A stretch of 64,000 nt of DNA from Ottelia alismoides. Its lineage: Eukaryota > Streptophyta > Magnoliopsida > Alismatales > Hydrocharitaceae. How positions within the stretch are numbered: the first letter of the stretch is position 1; every line of letters starts with the position of its first letter. The stretch spans positions 1 to 64,000 of the forward strand of contig JAZKJV010005760.1 of NCBI GenBank assembly GCA_037367405.1, given 5' to 3'. The position numbers were made by a program, and so were the translations under genes. Shown piece after piece: positions 56,572 through 64,000 of the stretch. The notes under the pieces were generated by a model that did not search any database, was not told the DNA's origin, and worked only from the letters and a program-made list of their open reading frames with translations.

Positions 56572-57300
56572 TCATCGTTGGCAGTATGTCTGATATAAGA
56601 AATTGCTCCTTCGCTGTATGGTATCTATAATGCATGGCATCGAGAAAGCGGTATACCTGCCAGTCAGAACGCTCTTGTATCTGTTTGGTACATGAGAGCT
56701 GGAATATTGCAAGCTCCTCATACAAGCTGGAGAGATGCCTGCAGTACTCGATGAGGGTGGAATCACCTTGAGATGCTGACCAGATTCACCTGTAAATGTC
56801 TGCAAGACATGACTTCGTCTTCTTCTTCTTTTGGGAGTATGTTTTCTCAAGATCCTCCCATATTTCCTTGGCCGTATTTTTATAAAGGAGATTTGAGGCA
56901 ATGTGGGCCTCAATACTGTTGGTCATCTAGTTGATAACCAAGTAGTTGTCTGTCTGCCAGTTGTCGTACTCTTTATCCTTTTCATCTAAAGGATCTTTAG
57001 TCAGAATGTAGAGTTTTCTTTGACCATCGAAGAACACCATAAAAGATCTAGACCAGAGCACGTAATTTATGTGCCCTTGAGCTTGATAGTAGTGCCTTGT
57101 GCCATAACATTCGTGGCCAAGGGCTTTGTCTCGGTAGAAAAGATGCCATAGTGGTCTTAGAAAAGAAAGGAGATTTATGCTTGACTTAAGGATGCATACA
57201 AGGGCTAAGAAGTCCCATAGAACTCTCTTTTGGACGTGATAGTGGTATGAAAAATTGCTTTCACAGCAAATCAGGGGGTTTTCAAGGCTCATTCGACAAC
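56572..57300 (-). pseudogene. Gag of the gag-only element
   Basis: Broken copia gag. 57292-56927 starts near MSLENPLICCESN and continues in mixed frames with WSRSFMVFFDGQRKLYILTK and the YDNWQTDNYLVIN block. 56913-56572 and 56725-56540 carry LYKNTAKEIWEDL-like sequence (shifted) and YEELAIFQLSCTKQIQERSD then VYRFLDAMHYRYH and FLISDILPTMK. The same blocks are in Copia A gag (FEELLIFQPTC, VYRFLYGLHPRY, FLIADTLPS), so the two are related families. There is no zinc knuckle of its own before the left end. Confidence 0.75.
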
Positions 57301-57574
57301 AAAGATGGTATCCAGGGGGTTGTGCACACCAGGTCAGATGTCCAAGAGGATTGGTGGGCTATACCGACAGCGCAGGAGGCACAACTGGAGTTGTAGGAGC
57401 CTCGGGCGATGCTTTAGGTGCCGTTGGAGGCGACGGCTGGTGCCGCTGGGGGCTCGGACTGCCTTACGTGGGACCCCTTGATGAGAGAATGGTCCGTGCG
57501 AGGAGAGAGAGGGCTGGCGATGGCGGTGGATTTTGGGTATTAGGCTCCAGTGTAGGACTGCCGCTCTGATGCCA

Positions 57575-57768
57575 TGTGGAGAAGAGAAATGGATGAGGTG
57601 TTTATTCCATAGGGATAGTGCCTCTTATATAGAGAGAAAACCCTAGAGAGTACGAGAGGAAAAATACATAAATACCCCCAAAGGGTCAAGGGTTACGGAA
57701 CCCGAAGGGTTAAGTGTTACAGAACCTGAAGGGTTACGAACATAAATGTAAATATAATAGCTCTAACA
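57575..57768 (-). repeat. 5' LTR of the gag-only element
   Basis: 194 bp, TGTGGAGAAG..CTCTAACA. Contains a tandem GGGTTACGGAACCCGAAGGG / GTGTTACAGAACCTGAAGGG repeat (about 57690-57740). Confidence 0.8.
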
Positions 57769-57773
57769 ACGCC

Positions 57774-58960
57774 CACGTCCTAACTCGCGCCCATGGCCAC
57801 GACTAAAATCATAGCCTCGTCCGCCCTGGAAGCTTTGTCGTCCTCCGTTTCTTGATGACGCATAATGAGGGGTAGTTTCTGCACATGGTATGGTGGAAAG
57901 ACACTCAGCAAGTGCCTCAAGTTCTTGCAGACGACCGAAGATGATCTCAGTCGATGGTAGTGTGTCAGCTATCAGAAACTGATATTTCTTTGGCTTGTAT
58001 CGTGGATGGAGTCCATATAGAAATCGGTAGACTTGCCATTCAACACGTTCTCCCATCTGTTGATCGCAACATGTTGGCTGAAAAATCAGGAGCTCCTCAA
58101 AAAGGCTAGTCAAACAGCCTGTAGTATTCGACAAGACTCGAATGTCCTTGAGTTGCTGACCAGATCTGTGTGTAGATATCAGAGTGAGTAGGTTCGTTCT
58201 AGATTCTCGCACATCGCCTTTGCAGAATCCTTGTAGAGGAGATTTGCTGCAATGTTTGAATAAACGTTGTTGGTCATCCAAGTAGTAACCTAGCAATTGT
58301 CAGCATACCATGTATCATAGTCTTTGTCCGCCTCCTTGAGAGACCCATTGGTAAAAATATGGTTCTTGCGCTGACTACCGATGAATACCTTGAAGGATCT
58401 ATATCAAAGCACATAATTTTTTGTGCCCTTTAATTTGATAAAAGTGCCATGTACCATCATTGAAGAAGTCGAGTACACGGGTATGGCCTCGGTGGATGTC
58501 ATTGTGGTCGCACAAGTCAAGAAAAGTGACCTTGAGGAAGATCAGTGGCTTTAATCAAGCATAAGGGTGATCTAAGTCATCGTTTCATACCTCTCTTGGG
58601 CCTTGTGAGCAACAATCATGGTTGGGAAGCCATAATCGGCTCGCAGGATGTATAACATGTGACTGGGGGCTCCAGTAGGCCAAGGACAGGGGCTGGATTA
58701 GCTCAGACGGAGGCACATGGCCTCTTGGCGGTGCTGCTAGGGCAACGTAAGTGCCTTGCAGTAGAGCTGGACTACTCTGTAGGGGCTGACGGCGACTGGC
58801 AGAGGCAGAGAACCCCCTAGTGGCTTGCGACAGCGTAAGGGCTCCGTATGTGCCTTGCGCGTTGTTGGCAGAGGCAAAGGGCCCCTTTGGCGGCGTTGCT
58901 GGCGTACCGTAGGTGCCTCGCATGCTGCTGGCTAAGGCGGAGTGCCCCTGGCGCATTACT
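57774..58960 (-). pseudogene. Copia A gag, N-terminal and central part
   Basis: 58956-58585 encodes a gag N-terminal region rich in Ala, Ser, Pro and Gly with repeated QGTYGAL/RGTYGTP/QGTYVAL blocks about 24-50 residues apart. After stops, broken frames (58560-58300) carry the gag core. 58296-57770 gives FEELLIFQPTC, ERVEWQVYRFLYGLHPRY, FLIADTLPS and an Arg/Gly-rich tail (GGRQSFQGGRGYDFSRGHGR) leading to the knuckle segment at 56371-56526. It is interrupted at 57769 by the gag-only element. Confidence 0.78.
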
Positions 58961-59106
58961 GGCGGAGGTGGAGGTACCTCAAATGCCTTGCGCGGGGCGG
59001 GGGGGGGGTTGGTTGCTGGAAGAGGTCTCGCACAAGAACTTCTTCACGGAAGAACGACGAGGAGTTGGTGGCGGCAACATGATTTATGTCAGAACACCGG
59101 TCTAAG

Positions 59107-59124
59107 ACCGTTGCTTTGATACCA
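59107..59124 (-). promoter_or_regulatory. Copia A primer-binding site
   Basis: TGGTATCAAAGCAACGG on the minus strand directly after the 5' LTR end, complementary to initiator tRNA-Met. Confidence 0.8.
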
Positions 59125-59251
59125 TGTGGAGAAAAGCGAGAGAACGCACTGAGATACTTTATTCAAGAGGGTTAGGAGTCTGTATATAGGTCGAAACCCT
59201 TCTGCACTCATAAACAAGAATTACATAAATAGCCCCATGGGGTTTCAAGTG
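59125..59251 (-). repeat. Copia A 5' LTR, truncated
   Basis: 127 bp matching the first ~125 bp (plus orientation) of 50662-50819. It stops at 59251, where Copia B begins; the remainder should lie beyond the window end, right of Copia B. Confidence 0.8.
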
Positions 59252-59394
59252 TGTTGGTGGAAATGATTGTCTTGTTATTCCAAAGAACCCTAGGCTCTCT
59301 TATATAGAGGAAAGCCTATGAGTAAATTACATAAGTAGTAACTGCAGAAATAAAAATTAATAAACAATACACCGACTACATAAATCTCTCAACA
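59252..59394 (-). repeat. Copia B 3' LTR
   Basis: 143 bp, TG..CA. The left flanking five bases are AAGTG (59247-59251); the right-hand duplication would be outside the window. Confidence 0.8.
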
Positions 59395-59401
59395 CTCCCC
59401 C

Positions 59402-60875
59402 TCAAGATGGAGCATAGATATTAATCATGTTCAGCTTGGAAGAACACTTCTGGATTGGTCCTCTGAGCAATGGCTTGGTGAAAATGTCGGCTGTCTGCTC
59501 CCCTGAACTTACATGTGAAGTAGAAATCATGCCTTTATGGATCATATTTCTCGTGTAGTGACAGTCTTCCTCAATATGTTTTGTTCTTTCATGGAAGGCA
59601 GGATTATTGGTAATGAACAATGCAGCTTGGTTATCACACTGTAGCTGCATGGGTAGAGGTACCTCTATATGCAAATCATCTAATACAGCTCGAACCCACA
59701 TCATCTCTGTACTTGCTTGTGCCATGGCACTGTATTCAGACTCAACACTAGATCTAGCCACAACAGTTTGTTTCTTGCTTTCCAAGAAACCAGCGACCTA
59801 CAAAAACTGCAAAGCCCGAAGTAGACTTCCGATCCTTAGGGCATCCTGTATAATCCGCATCCGCACATGCTGAAATAGATAAATTTGTTTCCCTTTTAAA
59901 TAACAATCCTGTGCCTGGCGACGACTTTAGATACCTCAGTATCATATATATAGCACCCATATGCACCTGTCTCGGATGTTCCATGAACTGGCTAACTCGA
60001 CTAACTGCAAAGGCAATATCGGGTTGAGTTATAGTAATGTAGAGAAGCTTACCCACCATTTCTCTATATCTTCTCTTGTCAACTTCCTCGGTATCATTAT
60101 CATATAATTTCATGCTTGGATCCATAGGAGTACTCGCGGGTCTACACCCAACCATACCGGTTTCAACAAGTAAGTCTGCAATATATTTCCTTTTGGTCAT
60201 CACAAGATCTTGTGTATTCCTGGCAAATTCCAACCACAAAAAATATCGTAGAGTACCCAGATCCTTTGTAACAAACTGACGGCCCAAAAATGCTTTTGTC
60301 ATCTTTATCCCCTGAGCATCATCTCCTGTAACCAAAATGTCATCAATATACATCATGATGACCACCGTACCTCTAGGAGTCTTCTGAATGAACGAGTGAT
60401 CCGCATTTGTCTTGAATCCTTGTTGTTCAATCAGATGGAAAAGCTTCTGAAACCACGCCCTTGGGCTCTGTTTAAGACCATATATTGCTTTATGAAGTTT
60501 ACACACCATATGATTCTCCCCCTCAGCAGCGAACCCCGGGGGTTGCTGCATGTAGACTTCTTCCTGCAGATCACCATACAAGAAAGGATTCTTAACATCA
60601 AGTTGAAACAAGGACCAATCACGTACCACAACAACAGACAATAGGATACAAAGGGTGGAATAACGAGCAACAGGTGAAAAAGTATCCATATAATCCACGC
60701 CATATGTCTGAGTGAAGCCTCGTGCCACTAGCCTTGCCTTGTAACGGTTAAGACTACCATCTGCATGATACTTAACTGTAAACACCCATTTGCAGCTAAC
60801 AACAGACGCTCCTAAGAGAGCAGGAACCAAGCTCCATGTACCCCGTGATTGTAGGGCAGCCATCTCCTCCTCCAT
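59402..60875 (-). pseudogene. Copia B reverse transcriptase and RNase H
   Basis: 60875-59754: RT with WSLVPALLGASVVSCKWVFT, LNRYKARLVARGFTQTYG, DVKNPFLYGDLQEEVYMQQP, KAIYGLKQSPRAWF, the active-site YIDD (MMYIDDILVTG), KDLGTLRYFL and ADYTGCPKDRKSTSG. A frameshift near 59780 leads to 59785-59402, the RNase H end: KQTVVARSSVESEYSAMA, QCDNQAALFITNN, FHERTKHIEEDCH, ADIFTKPL and MINIYAPS. The catalytic residues are present. Apart from the single frameshift the RT/RNase H is nearly intact, so Copia B is younger than Copia A, consistent with it being inserted into Copia A. Confidence 0.93.
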
Positions 60876-62600
60876 AGCAGAACGTCAACAATCAATCTTC
60901 AAGGCATCCTGATAATTCCTTGGTATCTCCACAGTCGACAAAGCCATAGCACATTTCTGAAAATCCCATGTAAGACGATGAAAGGAAACCTGGGAAGCAA
61001 GGGGATATGATGCACAAGATCGTTTGTGCTTCCGTATAGCAATAGGGACATCCAAATCATCACCCATTGTACTCGCTGGTTCACATTCCTCTTGCAAAGA
61101 TGATCCCTGCACATGCATACTATCCGACCCATCATTAGTAGTAACATCTGAACACACCTGAGGAGCACGGGATGACTGATGTGTAGCATGAGCAGGACCT
61201 GACCGACGTGTATAATATTTTGGTAGGGGCGAGACAGGTGGTCATGGTGGTGGCGGTAGCGGCGGTGGTTGGGATGATGTTGGCGTGACAACAGGGACGC
61301 ACAGTGGCGGACTCAGAGTAGGAAGAGGAACATAAATCTCATCTGTAAGTGGATGATGCCAACTTGTCACCTGCTTGTGAGAAGTACATAACATACTCAA
61401 AGAATGCAACATCAACACTGACAAAGTATTTCCTGTTGACTGGATCATAGCAACGTAGCCCTTCTGAGTCCGAGAGTAACCCACAAAGACACACTTGACA
61501 GCCCTAGGTGAGAGTTTGTCAAGTCCAAGGACAAGTGGTAATAAAGGCTACAACACCAAACACACGGGGGGTAAGTGAGAATAATTTCTTTGTCGGGAAA
61601 GACAACAGAAAGAGGAATTTGCTCATCAAGAACCGAGGAGGGCATACGATTCACAAGGTAACAGACTGTAAAGTACTACATCTCCCCAAAAGGAAATGAG
61701 TGCGCAACTCTGGATACGAGTAATATCAAGAAGATAACGATGTTTTCTCTTTGCGACTCCATTTTGCTGAGATTTGTAAGCACAAGTGGTTTGATGAATA
61801 ATGCCTCTTGACAAGAAGAAGCGTGAGAGAGAACGAGTGCAAAATTCCAAATCATTGTCCGTACGAACATATTTAACATGAGAGGAAAAAAATATTTTGC
61901 ACTTCAATTATAAGATTTCAAATAACATTCCCCTGCTTCGGATTTATTCTTTAACAAAAGACCCACGACAAGCGGGAGAAATAATCAACGACTACAAGAT
62001 AAAACCTATGTCCCTGGTGATAAGTAACACGACTCGGACCCCAAATATCGACATGAAGTAAATCAAACGGGGAGCTGCTGCTCCGACACTGACGACTCGG
62101 AAAGCTAGCTCGATGGTGCTTGCCCAACTGACAAGCTTCACACTTGAAGGAGGAACTCGGAGAAATCCGAGGTAAGAGATGAGGCATCTTCTGAAGCGGG
62201 AGGTGACCAAGGCGTAGATGCCATGTATACGGAGAGATTGATCCGACTGAATAAGAGGAGACACTAGCATAGGAATTCCGGACCAGATTATAGAGACCAT
62301 CCTGCTCAGAGCCACAACCAATTACCCTGCCCGTTACGATGCCTTGAAATATAAGAGAAGATGGGTCAAATATAGCACGATAGTGCAAATCCTTTGTAAT
62401 TTGACTAATAGACAGTAAGTTCATCAGAAAATTAGGTGCATGTAGAAATTCTGTAAATGCATGGAAGGCGACAAAGTAATCTCCGGCCTGTCCAATTATG
62501 GGTGAATGAGTCCCATCAGCTATTACCACAGACGTCTCGTCTCTGGTGGAATCTCCCTGTATTGACAGAAGTCTATCTCTGTCCCGGCAAAGATGGTGGG
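60876..62600 (-). pseudogene. Copia B integrase, broken
   Basis: 62718-61951 runs through protease into the GAG-pre-integrase block (YTWHLRLGHLPLQKM, then FKCEACQLGKHHRASFP with the zinc-binding His/Cys) and the integrase start (PFDLLHVDIWGPSRV, VVVDYFSRLSWVF). 61907-61626 continues with VKYVRTDNDLEF, SRGIIHQTTCAYKSQQNGVAKRKHR and ends SYALLGS in a shifted frame. 61654-60885 is the linker with VCFVGYSRTQKGY-like pieces and a Pro-rich segment (about 61240-61300). Catalytic Asp, Asp and a Lys-Arg-Lys in place of the usual VERKHR Glu are visible. Confidence 0.85.
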
Positions 62601-62840
62601 TTGCACCAGAGTCCATGATCCAATCTGAAACATCTGAACTATGACATGATGGAAAAGCACAATCACTACCTGAGTTGCTAGCAGGGGTAGAAGTACTGGC
62701 AGATGCTGAAGCTGGCAATGTCTGAAGAACCTCCTGGAGAATCTGTAGATACAGGAGGCGGTAATATCTCTCAATCTCGCAACAAGATCCTCGAACCTCT
62801 GATCCGAAGTAGACGTGGACGGAGATGCAGCATGCTCGGC
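62445..62840 (-). pseudogene. Copia B protease, with knuckle-protease spacer (left copy of duplication)
   Basis: Ser/Thr/Ala-rich spacer (SASASTSTPASNSGSD) then DWIMDSGATHHLCRDRDR, with the DSG catalytic motif intact, and SPIIGQAGDYFVAFHAFTEFLHAP. It runs directly into integrase in the same frame. Its close duplicate is at 63647-64000. Confidence 0.85.
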
Positions 62841-63646
62841 TACTCGCGCCGATGCTGGAAACCCGTGCTTAGAATAACATGGATCCTCAGCATGTGACCT
62901 GTGCGATGGCAAAAAGTGCATGGCTGGAGAAAACGACCACCTCGACCACGAGGTCCACAGCCACGGAATGAAGACGAACCACCTCTTCCTCTAGACAGCC
63001 ATCGCCGAGGGTGGTGGAGTAGAAGCACTGGAGGAGACAGAGATGCGGTTGAGTCGCTGGTATACTTCCTCCATAGGCGGAATGGTAGCATCAGCAAGTA
63101 TCTGTGAGCGTGCAGCTTCATATTCAGGATCCATCCGCAAGCAGGACCCCCCATCACGGTAGCATTTCTGAAGGTCTTCTGCTGCTCAGGGGTGGCCGTG
63201 AGAGGAATGGTACTATAGAGCTTCTCAAACATCCCTCGTAGAGATGTATACAGGGAATGAAGTGGTTGCCCATAGCTTCATTGTGAAGATGTCATGCTTG
63301 AGCTGTAACATCTTTGTCTCATTTCGAACTTGCGAAAATGTTGCCGCCAGTATGTCCCACATCGCCTTAGCGGTGGGCTGATGGAGAACATCATTAGCAA
63401 TCTCCATCAACAACGTACCTGATAGCCAGACTTTAGCATATGAATCATCGGCCTCCCAGGAAGCATAAATCCCAGTTTTGTTTGTCGGCTCTTCCTCGGT
63501 AAGAATGTGCTTCTTACGTTCGACTTCATGAGGCTCATGAACTGCATTGCACAGAGCTCGTAGTTCGTCCCATCCATCTTGACTATTGGTAGGGGACCTT
63601 TGAACGCGCCTATGGAGGGCATACCGACTTTGTGTTCTGACATATA
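62840..63646 (-). pseudogene. Copia B gag
   Basis: Gag start about MSEHKVGMPSIGAFKGPLPI (about 63640). The core includes KMDGTNYELCAMQFMS, GIYASWEADDSYAKVWLSGT, HQPTAKAMWDILAATFSQV and LKHDIFTMK. After a frameshift near 63230, MFEKLYSTIPLTATPEQQ, PAVLLL-like sequence and the Arg/Gly-rich GRGGSSSFRGCGPRGRGGR lead to the knuckle CTFCHRTGHMLRIH (C-x2-C-x4-H; the last Cys is lost). Frameshifts and stops throughout. Upstream of its start the DNA is not a leader but a protease duplicate. Confidence 0.82.
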
Positions 63647-64000
63647 GAACATTCTGTAAATGCATGGAAGGCGACAAAGTAATCTCCGCCTGTCCAATTA
63701 TGGGTGAATGAAGTCCCATCAACTATTACCACAAACCGTCCCGGTGGAATCTCCCTGTATGACACGAATCTATCTCTGTCCCGGCAAAGATGGTGGGTTG
63801 CTCCAGAGTCCATGATCCAATCTGAAACATCTGAACTATGACATGATGGAAAAGCACAATCACTACCTGAGTTGCTAGCAGGGGTAGAAGTACTGGCAGA
63901 TGCTGAAGCTGCAATGTCTGAAGAACCTCCTGGAGAATCTGTAGATACATGAGACATAATATCTCTCAATCTCGCAACGAGATCCTCAAACCTCTGATCC
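63647..64000 (-). repeat. Duplicate of the knuckle-protease region (right copy)
   Basis: Matches 62445-62806 at an offset of about 1203 bp with scattered small indels; encodes SASASTSTPASNSGSD and DWIMDSGATHHLCRDRDR again, then FVAFHAFTE, after which the frame is lost at the junction (about 63647) with the gag start. It continues beyond the window. Confidence 0.85.

Larger units (their letters stand above)
56527..57768 (-). mobile_element. Small gag-only copia-like element, ACGCC target duplication
   Basis: 1242 bp, minus strand, flanked by a perfect 5 bp duplication ACGCC (56522-56526 and 57769-57773). The 5' LTR is 57575-57768 (194 bp, TG..CA, minus-strand TATA near 57629-57640), followed by primer site TGGCATCAGAGC (57563-57574). 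The left end keeps only TGTGGAGAAGAGA (13 bp) of the LTR start. A gag frame fills the interior and there is no pol. The LTR is related to, but distinct from, the Copia A LTR. Transposition would need another element's enzymes. Confidence 0.8.
50662..59251 (-). mobile_element. Copia A: Ty1/copia element, host of three nested insertions
   Basis: Minus strand. 3' LTR 50662-50819 (158 bp, TGTGGAGAAA..CTGTAACA on the plus strand) is preceded on the minus strand by the polypurine tract TTGAGGGGGGAA. The matching 5' LTR begins at 59125 and is cut at 59251 by Copia B. Order from right to left: primer site, gag, zinc knuckle, protease, integrase, RT, RNase H (copia order). The gag region is interrupted by a gag-only element (56527-57768) and by a pol-less LTR element (54027-56365). 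Pol is full of stops. Its own target duplication cannot be checked because the right end is outside the window. Confidence 0.85.
59252..64000 (-). mobile_element. Copia B: Ty1/copia element inserted in the Copia A 5' LTR
   Basis: Minus strand. 3' LTR 59252-59394 (143 bp, TGTTGGTGGA..CTCTCAACA on the plus strand, TATATAG near 59310). Next to it is the polypurine tract (CTTGAGGGGGAG on the minus strand). RNase H, RT, integrase, protease, knuckle and gag follow toward the right. The 5' LTR is outside the window. Frameshifts and stops break every domain, though less densely than in Copia A. A 1.2 kb offset duplication of the knuckle/protease region occurs at 63647-64000. Confidence 0.88.

Noticed and set aside
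57255..57569. Plus-strand Gly-rich frame of 104 codons
   Set aside because: Antisense of the leader of the gag-only copia element; no independent support.

Overview
This window is nuclear DNA of a flowering plant. The evidence is plant-type LTR retrotransposons (a Del/Tekay-like Ty3/gypsy element and several short-LTR Ty1/copia elements), plant RTE and L1 LINE remnants, non-autonomous Helitrons and MITEs, plus a few spliced exons of an organellar RecA-like gene. I cannot place it below angiosperm level. I saw no rRNA, tRNA, CRISPR array or bacterial operon, and almost every open reading frame is transposon-derived or fortuitous.

Layout. 1-6.7 kb: decayed LTR-like, A/T-rich and G/C-rich non-coding sequence. 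6.86-24.47 kb: a tandem array of about 6.43 kb units. Copies 1 and 2 are complete and almost identical; copy 3 is diverged and truncated. Each unit carries a 214 bp MITE, the 3' end of an old gypsy-type element on the minus strand, and a minus-strand Helitron; the two complete units also carry a promoter-like stretch. Variant sites shared between copies place an unequal-crossover breakpoint within about 270 bp. 24.47-25.62 kb: a second Helitron 5' end with G/C-rich captured-looking sequence, ending about 190 bp upstream of a putative first exon.

25.8-49.0 kb: a plus-strand gene resembling plant RECA2, the organellar RecA. A tentative exon 1 lies at 25.8 kb, a firm exon 2 at 45.5 kb and a firm Walker-A exon 3 at 48.9 kb. 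The intervening sequence, mainly the roughly 19.5 kb first gap, holds RTE and L1 LINE fragments, a complete 10.5 kb Del-like LTR retrotransposon with an intact GTTGC target-site duplication, two ATATCG-rich palindromic elements, simple repeats and a MITE-like element. The exons after Walker A are not in the window: they either lie beyond 64 kb or are lost.

50.66-64.0 kb: a nest of LTR retrotransposons, all on the minus strand. Copia A (3' LTR 50662-50819, 5' LTR from 59125) was hit three times: by a gag-pol-less LTR element (54027-56365), by a small gag-only copia-like element (56527-57768, perfect ACGCC duplication), and in its 5' LTR by Copia B (59252 to beyond the window end). Copia B carries an internal duplication of its gag/protease junction. 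All polyproteins are broken by stops or frameshifts, so these elements look non-functional. I found no convincing new multi-gene system; the most informative signals are the array history, the Helitron ends, the TE-inflated recA-like gene and the reconstructable nesting order.
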